NCBI RefSeq assembly: GCF_016595245.1
Contig: NZ_JAENHM010000025.1
Location: forward strand, 1-64,000
Direction of reading: 5' to 3'
Length of the DNA: 64,000 bases
Origin: Azospirillum endophyticum
GTDB taxonomy: Bacteria > Pseudomonadota > Alphaproteobacteria > Azospirillales > Azospirillaceae
Positions 44,450 to 52,794 of this stretch are shown here, piece by piece. The position numbers were made by a program, and so were the translations under genes. The notes beneath the pieces were generated by a model. That model ran no database searches. It saw only the letters and a list, made by a program, of their open reading frames with translations, and had not been told where the DNA came from. Each line of letters starts with the position of its first letter. The first letter of the stretch is position 1.

Positions 44450-46765
44450 ATGGTTTTTGCCGAATGCGGCGCGCGAGCGCCAGCGGATCGCTGCCGATGG
44501 ACGCACTGCGGTTTCATTGGCCTGCTCTGTCTCGTCCTCATCGGGCTTTCCTCCATCGCGACGGCCGGACCCGCCTTCGCGCAGTCCCCGCTGTCGACGA
44601 CGACACCTGTGTCCGGGCCGGCAGCGGAACCGAACCCGAAGGAGATCGGCCGCCTGATCGAGTCACTTGAGACCCCCGCCACGCGCGAGGCGTTGCTCAA
44701 CCAACTCAGGGCCTTGCAGCAGGCCGAACAGGCGGCCGAGCCCGACCGGGAGGCGGAGGGGCTCGGCACCCGCCTACTGACCATTCTCTCGGCCCGGCTC
44801 GACAATCTGGGGGAGGAGGTGCGGACGACCGGCGAGGTGGTGCTGAACGCTCCGCAGGGGATGCGCTGGCTGCAGCGGCAGGCCTTGAACCCCGAACAGC
44901 GGGCGACCTGGGCTTGGCTGTTCGCCGAACTGGCTCTCGTCCTCCTTGCCGGACACAGCACCCGGCTGGTCACGACCCGCCTGCTGCGCCGGCCGCGGGC
45001 GATCCTGGCGGCACGACCCTTCCATTCGGCGATCGCCAAGCTGCCGTTGCTGCTGGTCCGCGCATTGATGGACCTGGCACCGATCGCCGCCTTTGCCGTG
45101 GCGGGGTTCGGCGTCCTGGTGCTGATCGATCCGCCGGTGACGGTCCGGCTGCTGGGGGTGGCCTTTCTGAACGCCAGCCTGTTCGTGCAGGTCGTGCTCC
45201 TGGTGATGCGCGGGCTTCTGTCCCCGCGCTCCACGAATCTGCGGCTGATCCCGATGAGCGACCCGGCGGCGCGGCGGCTGTTGCTGTGGGGCCGCGCCAT
45301 CGCAGCCGCCACCGTCTACGGCTTGTTCGCGGCCGGGACCGTCCGCACGCTGGGATTGCCGGAGCAATCCTACGACACGCTGGTGAAGCTGGTCGGCCTC
45401 GCCGATGCGATCATGCTGACCACGCTGGTGCTGCAAAGCCGGGCCGCCGTGGCCTCCTGGCTGCGCGGGGAGATTTCGGCGGCTCATCAGGCTCCCGAAC
45501 ATGAGAAGGATGTGCCGGTGGCGGCGAGGACCACGCGTCCCGGCCGTCTTCTGCGCGCCGCCGGCCGGCGCCTGGCCAATGTCTGGCATGCCGTGGCCAT
45601 CCTCTACATCATGGCGCTGTTCGGCATCTGGGCGCTGGAGGTCGAAGGGGGGCTGTGGTTCGTCCTGCGGGCCACCGCCGTCTCGCTGACGACGGTCGCG
45701 GTCGCCCGGATCCTCGCACGCGGGATCGCGCGGGGCTCGGCGGGGCTGCGCCACCGGCTGGACCGCCAGCGCTCGACCTGGGGCGAGCACCGCATCAAGC
45801 GCTACATCGGGCCGGCGACGCGGCTGCTGCATTGGTCCGTCGCGGTGGCAGCGGGACTTGTCGTGCTGAATGCCTGGGGGTTGGATGTCCGGGGCTCGCT
45901 CGAAATGGCCCTGGGCTGGCGGGTCCTGGCGTCCAGCTTCGCCATCCTGCTGGTCGGCGCCATCGCGCTCGCCGTCTGGGAGCTGACCAACGCCGTCATC
46001 GAACGGAACCTGTCCACCACCGACCGCAACGGCCATGCCATCCAGCGCAGCGCACGGATCCGCACCCTGCTGCCGTTGCTGCGCAATGCCCTGATGGTGG
46101 TGCTGATCACCTTCGTGACGTTGATCACCCTGTCGGAGCTGGGGCTGGACATCGGCCCGCTGCTGGCCGGCGCCGGCGTCGTCGGTCTGGCCGTCGGCTT
46201 CGGTGCCCAGACGCTGGTGAAGGATGTCATCACCGGCCTGTTCATCCTGTTCGAAGACACGATCTCGGTCGGCGACGTGGTGAATGTCGGCGGCAAGGGC
46301 GGGCTGGTGGAAGGCATCACCATCCGTACCATCCGGCTGCGGGATTTCGACGGCACGGTGCACACCGTGCCGTTCAGCGCAGTGACCAGCATCTCCAACA
46401 TGACCAAGGACTTCAGCTATTACGTGTTCGACGTCACGGTGGCCTATCGGGAGGATGTCGACCGGGTCGTCTCCGTGCTGCACGAGATCGGGGCCGGCCT
46501 GCGCGCCGATCCGCGCTTCGCCCCCCTGATCCTGGAGCCGCTGGAGGTGCTGGGCATCGACGCCTTCCAGGACTCCGCCGTCCTGATCAAGGCGCGCATC
46601 AAGACCCTGCCGATCCAGCAATGGAACGTGGGGCGCGAGTTCAACGGGCGCATGAAGAAGCGCTTCCACGAATTGGGGATCGCCATCCCGTTCCCGCAGC
46701 GGATCCTGCACATTGCGTCGACCAAACTCGACAGGGCAGGCGTCTACGGCGAAGCGGCGGAATGA
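44450..46765 (+). CDS. Large mechanosensitive channel protein (MscS superfamily)
   Basis: The 771-residue protein starts at 44450 behind CAGGAGACC. A signal-like hydrophobic segment (residues 22-45, ending PAFAQ) precedes a periplasmic helical part (50-150), then about ten membrane segments. The MscS core lies at 560-760: ELGLDIGPLLAGAGVVGLAVGFGAQTLVKD (in parts) is the pore-lining helix, followed by ITGLFILFEDTISVGDVVNVGGKGG beta domain and the cytoplasmic vestibule. It resembles YbiO/MscK-type large paralogs that open on hypo-osmotic shock. No partner gene is coupled. Confidence 0.9.
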   Translation: MVFAECGARAPADRCRWTHCGFIGLLCLVLIGLSSIATAGPAFAQSPLSTTTPVSGPAAEPNPKEIGRLIESLETPATREALLNQLRALQQAEQAAEPDREAEGLGTRLLTILSARLDNLGEEVRTTGEVVLNAPQGMRWLQRQALNPEQRATWAWLFAELALVLLAGHSTRLVTTRLLRRPRAILAARPFHSAIAKLPLLLVRALMDLAPIAAFAVAGFGVLVLIDPPVTVRLLGVAFLNASLFVQVVLLVMRGLLSPRSTNLRLIPMSDPAARRLLLWGRAIAAATVYGLFAAGTVRTLGLPEQSYDTLVKLVGLADAIMLTTLVLQSRAAVASWLRGEISAAHQAPEHEKDVPVAARTTRPGRLLRAAGRRLANVWHAVAILYIMALFGIWALEVEGGLWFVLRATAVSLTTVAVARILARGIARGSAGLRHRLDRQRSTWGEHRIKRYIGPATRLLHWSVAVAAGLVVLNAWGLDVRGSLEMALGWRVLASSFAILLVGAIALAVWELTNAVIERNLSTTDRNGHAIQRSARIRTLLPLLRNALMVVLITFVTLITLSELGLDIGPLLAGAGVVGLAVGFGAQTLVKDVITGLFILFEDTISVGDVVNVGGKGGLVEGITIRTIRLRDFDGTVHTVPFSAVTSISNMTKDFSYYVFDVTVAYREDVDRVVSVLHEIGAGLRADPRFAPLILEPLEVLGIDAFQDSAVLIKARIKTLPIQQWNVGREFNGRMKKRFHELGIAIPFPQRILHIASTKLDRAGVYGEAAE

Positions 46766-47034
46766 GCAGAGCGGTCACGCTTGGCCAAAGATTGCGAAGC
46801 CGCCGTGAACCGGAAGGAATTGGCATCCGGCGCGGCGGTTTCCGCATAGGCCCGCTGGAGTCGAAACCGCATTTCTGCCCGAAAGAACGATGCGCATACG
46901 CCCTTTCGGTTTCCGACTCTGCACGGAAGCCATGCTGCCTTTTTGTGCGATGACATTGCGATCAATTGAAATAAATTGATGGGAGCTGTTCAGCGTCCGA
47001 ATTGTTTGGACGTTCTTCGGTGGAGAAGGCTTGC
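46766..47034. other. Non-coding, AT-rich gap before the BLUF-fold gene
   Basis: No gene is visible in this 269-bp stretch. GC content falls toward 46960-47000, probably the promoter of the BLUF-fold gene. Confidence 0.4.
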
Positions 47035-47532
47035 ATGCTGCAGATCGTCTTCCGAAGCCATTTGACGAAATTGTTATCCTATACCGATATCCAGAGACTG
47101 TGTTTGGCTGCCGCCAGAAACAACAGAAAGGCTGGAGTTTCCGGATTCATGATCGAGTGCGGCGGAGTGTTCCTGGTCTCCATCGAGGGGGAGCATCGTG
47201 ATGTCCACGGAGTGCTCGACCGGATTTTCCAATATCCCCATCACGACGGTATAGAGATCGTCTATTCCGAAGAGAATCTCGGCCGTAGGCGATTCGGGGC
47301 TTGGGCCATGAACGTCATGTTCATGGACGATGACGTGTTCTGGCAGACGGTGTTCGGGTCCGGTCTTTCCTGCGACGAGATTTTGCTCCACCGAACCATG
47401 GAACCGGTCTTTGCTCTTGGCTTGCTTGCTATGGCTTACCATTACGCTTGTTCACGGACAAAAATCCTTCCCTCTCCGGTGGGGGCCAGACCGGGGCGGA
47501 TTCCGCGGATCAGCCACATGTTCCGACGCTGA
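47035..47532 (+). CDS. BLUF-fold protein lacking photoactive Tyr and Gln
   Basis: The ATG at 47035 follows GGTGGAGAAGG and gives 165 residues. Residues 1-95 align without gaps to BLUF domains. The flavin Asn is kept (Asn30, in NNRKAGVSG) and so are Trp90 and Met92 (FGAWAMN), but the photoactive tyrosine is Phe6 (IVFRS) and the photoactive glutamine is Val48 (GVFLVSIEG in place of FFQxLEG). Without the Tyr-Gln pair the normal BLUF photocycle cannot run. The tail of 70 residues is basic and lacks an output domain. The protein might bind flavin in the dark or sense something else. Codon use is less GC-rich than its neighbours. Confidence 0.82.
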   Translation: MLQIVFRSHLTKLLSYTDIQRLCLAAARNNRKAGVSGFMIECGGVFLVSIEGEHRDVHGVLDRIFQYPHHDGIEIVYSEENLGRRRFGAWAMNVMFMDDDVFWQTVFGSGLSCDEILLHRTMEPVFALGLLAMAYHYACSRTKILPSPVGARPGRIPRISHMFRR

Positions 47533-47577
47533 ACGGCGGAGTTTCTTCCGCGCGCCGATGAAAATGCGCGTCCTGTC

Positions 47578-48534
47578 TCAGAGTTCAGGCGCCCCCGCGG
47601 TCGGCGGCCCCAGCGAGGCGAGATGCTGCTCCTCCCACTGGCGGCAGGCGTCCAACTCGTCGAACAGCCAGTCGCGGAACAGCCGGATCTTCGGAAGGGC
47701 GGCCGTCGATTTCAGCGTGACGAAGCCATGCCCCTGCGCCCGCAGGCCGCGGGTGGGGAAGGGGACGACGAGCCGACCGGACTGAAGCTCCTGCCGGGCC
47801 AGCAGCAGGCTGTCCAGGCACACCCCCATCCCGTTCGCCGCGGCATTGATCGCCATGAAGGAGCGGTCGAAGCGCAGGCCGCGCTCCATGTCGAGATGGA
47901 CGTTGCGGTGCCGGCGGGCCCAGTCGCGCCAGCCGACGATGTTGACCTCCGAATGGATCAGGACATGGTGGCCGAGATCCTTGGGGCCGCGGATCGGATT
48001 GAGGCCGTTTGCCAGGGCGGGAGAGCACATCGGGACGATGATGTCCTCCGGGAACTGGTCGAGGACGCAGCCGGCGGGCGGTGGTCCGGGATTGTAGCGG
48101 ATGTCGACGTCCACCGCCCCCGCCGTCAGGTCGATGGGCGAGACCGAGGCCTGCAGCCGGATGTCGATGGCGGGATGCAGCGCCTTGACCCGGTTCAGCC
48201 GCGGCATCAGCCATTGCGTGGCGAAGCTCGGCATCGACCGGACGGTGAGGATGGTGGTGCCGCTGCCGGTCGTGGTGACGTTGCGGGTGGCGGCCTCCAT
48301 CCGGGCGAAGGCGCCGATGATCTCGGCGGCATAGCTGCGGCCAGCGTCGGTCAGGGCGACGGACCGGTGAACACGATGGAACAGCGGCAGGCCCAGCTGT
48401 TCCTCCAGAATTTTCACCTGATGGCTGATCGCCGACGGCGTCAGTCCCAGATCCTCCGCCGCGGTCGCGAAGGAACCCAGCCGAGCCGCAGCTTCGAAGG
48501 CTTGCAAAGCCTTGATCGAGACCCGCTTTCGCAT
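47578..48534 (-). CDS. LysR-family regulator (GcvA-like)
   Basis: The start at 48534 is preferred, as GAAGGGTGCG gives a good site; an ATG at 48561 is in frame. The 318-residue protein has the GcvA/AmpR-type N-terminus (SIKALQAFEAAARLGSFATAAEDLGLTPSAISHQVK, in parts) and the GcvA-like effector domain (DVDIRYNPGPPPAG near 150, WRDWARRHRN near 205). It is divergent from the SDR/transketolase/TRAP operon and most likely controls it. A 13-bp palindrome lies in the 207-bp gap. Confidence 0.86.
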   Translation of the reverse strand: MRKRVSIKALQAFEAAARLGSFATAAEDLGLTPSAISHQVKILEEQLGLPLFHRVHRSVALTDAGRSYAAEIIGAFARMEAATRNVTTTGSGTTILTVRSMPSFATQWLMPRLNRVKALHPAIDIRLQASVSPIDLTAGAVDVDIRYNPGPPPAGCVLDQFPEDIIVPMCSPALANGLNPIRGPKDLGHHVLIHSEVNIVGWRDWARRHRNVHLDMERGLRFDRSFMAINAAANGMGVCLDSLLLARQELQSGRLVVPFPTRGLRAQGHGFVTLKSTAALPKIRLFRDWLFDELDACRQWEEQHLASLGPPTAGAPEL

Positions 48535-48627
48535 CGCACCCTTCAGATGAATTAGGTTCATGTATTTGCGATCTTATTCGTTTGTCGAATTCATCTCAAG
48601 ATCATAGGATCAAATCAATCATCGGCT

Positions 48628-48640
48628 GGACGAATCGTCC
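48628..48640. promoter_or_regulatory. Palindrome in the LysR/SDR divergent promoter
   Basis: GGACGA-A-TCGTCC is a perfect 13-bp palindrome 102 bases before the SDR start and 94 bases from the LysR start. A related element TTCGTTTGTCGAA lies near 48573. It is a candidate LysR binding site. Confidence 0.45.
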
Positions 48641-48741
48641 GAAAGCCTGATCGAAATCTTGCAACCGAGCGAAATTGACGCTCCGCCGCGGCATCCCCAG
48701 GGCCGCCACGGCGGAGCCTGCTTCGAGAGGAGGGAGCGAAC

Positions 48742-49491
48742 ATGTTGCTGTCCAACAAGGTCTGCGTGATCACCGGCGCCGCGTCGCGCCGTGGTATCGG
48801 CCGGGCGACCGCGAGGCTTTTCGCCCTGCATGGCGGGCGGGCGATCATCCTGGACCTCGACCCCGCCCAGGCCGCCGAGGCTGCCGCCGAGCTGGGCGAG
48901 GCGCATCGCGGCCTTGCCTGCGACGTAACCGACCGCGATGCCTGTTTCGCCGCGGCCGGCCGCATCGTCGAGGAGTTCGGCCGCATCGACGTGCTGGTCA
49001 ACAATGCCGGCATCACCCAGCCGCTGAAACTCATGGACATCGGCCCGAAGAACTACGAGGCGGTGACCGACGTCAGCCTGCGCGGCACGCTTTACATGAG
49101 CCAGGCGGTCGTCCCCCACATGCGGGAGCGCAAGTCCGGCTCCATCGTCTGCATCTCGTCGGTTTCGGCGCAGCGCGGCGGCGGCATCTTCGGCGGCCCC
49201 CATTACAGCGCGGCGAAGGCCGGCGTCCTGGGTCTGGCCAAGGCGATGGCGCGCGAACTCGGGCCGGACAACGTCCGCGTCAATTCGGTCACTCCCGGCC
49301 TGATCCAGACCGACATCACCGGCGACAAGCTGACCGCCGAGTTGCGGACGGAAATCCTGAAGGGAATCCCGCTGAACCGCCTGGGCGACGCCGACGATGT
49401 GGCCCGTTCCTGCCTGTTCCTGGCGTCCGAGCTGTCCTCCTACATCACCGGCGCCACGCTCGACGTCAATGGCGGCATGCTGATCCACTGA
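48742..49491 (+). CDS. Short-chain dehydrogenase/reductase, first gene of the transketolase-TRAP operon
   Basis: The 249-residue classical SDR has VITGAASRRGIGRATARLF (an extended glycine motif with two Arg inserted, residues 9-27), LVNNAGITQPL near 87, CISSVSAQRGG near 138, and the catalytic YSAAKAGVLGLAK near 155-167, ending with the tetrameric C-terminal DVNGGMLIH. It oxidises or reduces a secondary alcohol with NAD(P). The next gene starts 25 bases on, so it is cotranscribed with the split transketolase. It likely makes or uses the keto group on which transketolase acts. Confidence 0.88.
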   Translation: MLLSNKVCVITGAASRRGIGRATARLFALHGGRAIILDLDPAQAAEAAAELGEAHRGLACDVTDRDACFAAAGRIVEEFGRIDVLVNNAGITQPLKLMDIGPKNYEAVTDVSLRGTLYMSQAVVPHMRERKSGSIVCISSVSAQRGGGIFGGPHYSAAKAGVLGLAKAMARELGPDNVRVNSVTPGLIQTDITGDKLTAELRTEILKGIPLNRLGDADDVARSCLFLASELSSYITGATLDVNGGMLIH

Positions 49492-49516
49492 TCCCGAACG
49501 GACGGAGACATTCCCC

Positions 49517-50374
49517 GTGGACACAAGACACGACGCCACCCCGCTGGGGCACAATGTGCCGATCGCCGAACGCGCCTACCGCATCCGCCGCAACGCCCTG
49601 CTGATGGGCGAAGTGCAGGGCCAGGGCTATATCGGGCAGGCGCTGGACATCGCCGACGTGCTGGCGGTCTCCTACTTCCATGCCATGCGCTACCGCCCCG
49701 AGGATCCGCATTGGGAGGAGCGCGACCGCTTCCTGCTGTCGAACGGCCATTACGCCATCGCGCTCTATGCCGCCCTGATCGAGGCCGGCATCGTCCCGGC
49801 CGAAGAGCTGGAGACCTACGGCAGCGACGACAGCCGCCTGCCGATGTCGGGCATGGCCGCCTATACGCCGGGCATGGAGATGTCGGGCGGCTCGCTCGGC
49901 CTCGGCCTCGGCATCGCGGTCGGCATCGGGCTGGGGCTGAAGCGCAAGAACTCCGCCAGCCGCGTCTACACCCTGTGCTCCGACGGCGAGCTGGACGAGG
50001 GCTCGGTGTGGGAGGCCATCATGTCGGCCGCCCATTACAAGCTCGACAACCTGATCGCCATCGTCGACGTCAACAACCAGCAGGCCGACGGTCCGTCGAC
50101 CCAGGTGATGGCATTCGAGCCGCTGGTGGACAAGCTGGAGGCCTTCGGCTGGTTCGTCCAGCGGATCGACGGCAACGACATGGACGCGGTGGTCGCCGCC
50201 TTCGACGTCGCCCGGTCCCACCCCGAGCCCAAGCCGCGGATGATCGTCTGCGACACCAAGATGGGCAAGGGCGTGCCCTTCCTCGAAGCCCGCGAAAAGA
50301 ACCACTTCATCCGCATCGACGCGCACGAATGGCAACAGGCGCTGGACGCGCTCGACGCCGGGAGGACCGCATGA
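49517..50374 (+). CDS. Transketolase, N-terminal (TPP-binding) subunit
   Basis: The 285-residue protein covers the first domain of transketolase. DVLAVSYFHAMRYRPEDP and DRFLLSNGHYAIALYAALIEAG (in parts) form the conserved entry, GGSLGLGLGIAVGIGLGLKRK follows, and the TPP/Mg site is CSDGELDEGSVWEAIMSAAHYKLDNLIAIVDVNNQQADG (in parts, about residues 155-193), with SDG where most enzymes have GDG. It pairs with the next gene, whose start overlaps its stop by four bases. Split transketolases of this type often act on unusual sugars such as apulose 4-phosphate, here only an analogy. Confidence 0.9.
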   Translation: MDTRHDATPLGHNVPIAERAYRIRRNALLMGEVQGQGYIGQALDIADVLAVSYFHAMRYRPEDPHWEERDRFLLSNGHYAIALYAALIEAGIVPAEELETYGSDDSRLPMSGMAAYTPGMEMSGGSLGLGLGIAVGIGLGLKRKNSASRVYTLCSDGELDEGSVWEAIMSAAHYKLDNLIAIVDVNNQQADGPSTQVMAFEPLVDKLEAFGWFVQRIDGNDMDAVVAAFDVARSHPEPKPRMIVCDTKMGKGVPFLEAREKNHFIRIDAHEWQQALDALDAGRTA

Positions 50375-51387
50375 GCACCGTCACCACGACTGGCGCCGCC
50401 CCCGCCGCCAAGCCGCGCCTGAAGACCTCCGCCATGATCGCCTCGATCGCGGCGGAAGGGCAGCGGACCAGGCCCGCCCCCTTCGGCCATGCGCTGGTCG
50501 AATTGGCGAAGCAGCGGCCGGAGATCGTCGGCATGACCGCCGACCTCGGCAAATACACCGACCTGCACATCTTCGCCCAGGCCCATCCCGACCGCTTCTA
50601 TCAGATGGGCATGGCCGAACAGCTGCTGATGGGGGCGGCGTCGGGCATGGCGCATGAGGGGATGATGCCCTTCGTCACCACCTATGCCGTCTTCGCCTCG
50701 CGCCGCGCCTACGACTTCGTCCACCAGACGATCGCGGAGGAGAACCGCAACGTCAAGATCGCCTGCGCCCTGCCGGGCCTGACCTCCGGCTACGGCCCCA
50801 GCCATCAGGCGGCGGAGGATCTGGCGCTGATGCGCGCCATGCCGAACATGGTGGTGATCGACCCCTGCGACGCGCATGAGATCGAGCAGGTGGTGCCCGC
50901 CATGGCCGCCCACAATGGGCCGGTCTACATGCGGCTGCTGCGCGGCAACGTCCCGCTGGTTCTGGACGAGTACGACTACAAGTTCGAACTCGGCAAGGCC
51001 AAGCTGCTGCGCGACGGCGCGGAGGTTCTGGTGATCTCGTCCGGGATCATGACGATGCGGGCGCTGGAGGTGGCGCAGCGGCTGGAGGCCGACAAGATCG
51101 GCGTCGCCGTGCTGCACGTCCCGACCATCAAGCCGCTCGACACCGTGGCCATCCTGCGCGAAGCCGGGCGGACCGGCCGCATGGTCGTGGTGGCGGAGAA
51201 CCACACCGTCATCGGCGGGCTGGGCGAGGCGGTGGCCGGCACCCTGCTGCGCGCCGGCGTCGCCCCGGTCTTCCGCCAGATCGGCCTGCCCGACGAGTTC
51301 CTCAAGGCCGGCGCCCTGCCGACCCTGCACGATCTCTACGGCATCTCCACCGATGCCATGACGGCCAGCATCAAGGGCTGGCTGTAA
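50371..51387 (+). CDS. Transketolase, C-terminal subunit
   Basis: The 338-residue protein starts in an ATGA overlap with the N-terminal subunit, indicating translational coupling. The pyrimidine-binding domain carries the catalytic Glu in YQMGMAEQLLMGAASGMA (near 83), the FVTTYAVFASRRAYDFV segment, and GYGPSHQAAEDLALMRAMPN. The final third is the transketolase C-terminal domain (VVVAENHTVIGGLGEAV). Together with the preceding gene it forms one enzyme moving a two-carbon ketol unit between a ketose and an aldose. Confidence 0.9.
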   Translation: MSTVTTTGAAPAAKPRLKTSAMIASIAAEGQRTRPAPFGHALVELAKQRPEIVGMTADLGKYTDLHIFAQAHPDRFYQMGMAEQLLMGAASGMAHEGMMPFVTTYAVFASRRAYDFVHQTIAEENRNVKIACALPGLTSGYGPSHQAAEDLALMRAMPNMVVIDPCDAHEIEQVVPAMAAHNGPVYMRLLRGNVPLVLDEYDYKFELGKAKLLRDGAEVLVISSGIMTMRALEVAQRLEADKIGVAVLHVPTIKPLDTVAILREAGRTGRMVVVAENHTVIGGLGEAVAGTLLRAGVAPVFRQIGLPDEFLKAGALPTLHDLYGISTDAMTASIKGWL

Positions 51388-51633
51388 CGGATCGGCCCGC
51401 GGCGGGCGCCCCTTCCCGAACCATGGGGTGCTCGCCACCGCCACCGTCGCGTCGTCGAGGATCCCAGAGAACCGGCACACCGGCATGGCAATCGGCATCC
51501 CGACGCCGCGTCACGCGTCGGAGCGGTCAGGGATGCCGGCAAGGGTCCTTTCGGCCGGCCATCCCCTTGAGGTCCGGCCATGCTCCGCGGCGACCGAAGC
51601 CACTGAACCACAATATATTCCGGAGAGGAAACC
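51388..51633. other. Gap between transketolase and TRAP genes
   Basis: No gene is evident in these 246 bases. A possible independent promoter could lie here, as GGAGAGGAAACC precedes the binding protein start, but no clear -35/-10 pair or terminator is seen. Confidence 0.35.
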
Positions 51634-52659
51634 ATGCTCAAAATGCCGACCTTCCGCCCGAGCCGCCGCGCCGTCCTGGCCGCCGCCACCGCCATGCCGC
51701 TGGTCACCATCCTGAAATACCCGGCGGATGCCGCCGAATTCCAGTTCAAGTACGCCACCGGGCAGGACCCGACCCATCCCGTCAATGTCCGGGCGCAGGA
51801 AGCGATCGACCGCATCCGCGAGGCGACCTCGGGCCGGCTGGACATCAGGCTGTTCCCCGCCAACCAGCTGGGCAGCGATACCGACCTGCTGGGACAGGTC
51901 CGCAACGGCGGCGTCGAGATCTTCAATCTCAGCTCGTTGATCCTCGCCACCTTCGTCCCGGTGTCCGGCATCACCAGCATGGGCTTCGCCTTCAACGACT
52001 ACAACGCCGTCTGGCAAGCGATGGACGGCGACCTCGGCAAGCACATCCGCGCGGAGATCGCCAAGACCCCGATCATGACGCTCGGCAAGATCTGGGACAA
52101 CGGCTTCCGCCACATCACCTCGTCCACCCGTGTCATCAAGACCGCCGACGACATCAAGGGCTTCAAGATGCGGGTGCCGCCGGCACCGGCGCTGACCTCG
52201 CTGTTCAAGGCCATCGGCGCCGCCCCCGCCCCGATCAATTTCAACGAGCTGTATTCGGCGCTTCAGACCGTGGTGGTCGAGGGGCAGGAAAACCCGCTGG
52301 CGATCATCGCCACCGCCCGCCTGTACGAGGTGCAGAAGACCTGCAGCCTGACCGGCCATGTTTGGGACGGCTATTGGGTGCTCGGCAACAAGCGCGCCTT
52401 CGCCAAGCTGCCGGCCGACGTCCAGGCGATCGTCGGCCGCGAGCTGGACCGGTCCGCCGATGACCAGCGTGCCGACATCGCCGCCCTGAACGACAGCCTT
52501 CAGAAGGATCTGGCCGGCAAGGGGCTGACCTTCCACACGGTCGACCGCGAGCCGTTCCGCAAGGCGCTGTCCTCGACCAGCTTCTACGCGGAGTGGAAGG
52601 ACAAGTACGGCGCGACCGCCTGGGAACTGCTGGAGAAGGTATCCGGCAAGCTGGGCTGA
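51634..52659 (+). CDS. TRAP transporter substrate-binding protein (DctP family)
   Basis: The 341-residue protein has a twin-arginine leader (PSRRAVLAAATAMPL, residues 9-23) and then a DctP fold. FKYATGQDPTHPVNVRAQEA opens it, LFPANQLGSDTDLLGQVRNGGVEIFN lies near 73-98, and the helix-hinge signature DIKGFKMRVPPAPAL near 175-189 carries the conserved Arg that salt-bridges a substrate carboxylate. SALQTVVVEGQENPL follows near 215. It should capture a carboxylic acid or sugar acid in the periplasm and pass it to the fused permease encoded 135 bases downstream. Confidence 0.9.
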   Translation: MLKMPTFRPSRRAVLAAATAMPLVTILKYPADAAEFQFKYATGQDPTHPVNVRAQEAIDRIREATSGRLDIRLFPANQLGSDTDLLGQVRNGGVEIFNLSSLILATFVPVSGITSMGFAFNDYNAVWQAMDGDLGKHIRAEIAKTPIMTLGKIWDNGFRHITSSTRVIKTADDIKGFKMRVPPAPALTSLFKAIGAAPAPINFNELYSALQTVVVEGQENPLAIIATARLYEVQKTCSLTGHVWDGYWVLGNKRAFAKLPADVQAIVGRELDRSADDQRADIAALNDSLQKDLAGKGLTFHTVDREPFRKALSSTSFYAEWKDKYGATAWELLEKVSGKLG

Positions 52660-52794
52660 TACCGCCCGGGCCGAGACTGCCGTCGATTGAGACACGGCCG
52701 ATCCGCATCCCCGCCCTGGACCCGGTTCCAGGGGCGCCGCGATTGCGGAACGGCCGTCCCGTCCACCGATCGTCCATCCGAAGGGTCGGCATTC

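Noticed and set aside
44774..46711. Minus-strand open frame of 645 codons
   Set aside because: Antisense to the MscS-type gene and rich in Gln, His, Arg and Asp, typical of a shadow.
51511..52695. Minus-strand open frame of 394 codons over the TRAP binding protein
   Set aside because: The plus strand encodes an obvious DctP protein with Tat leader. The antisense frame has no motif.
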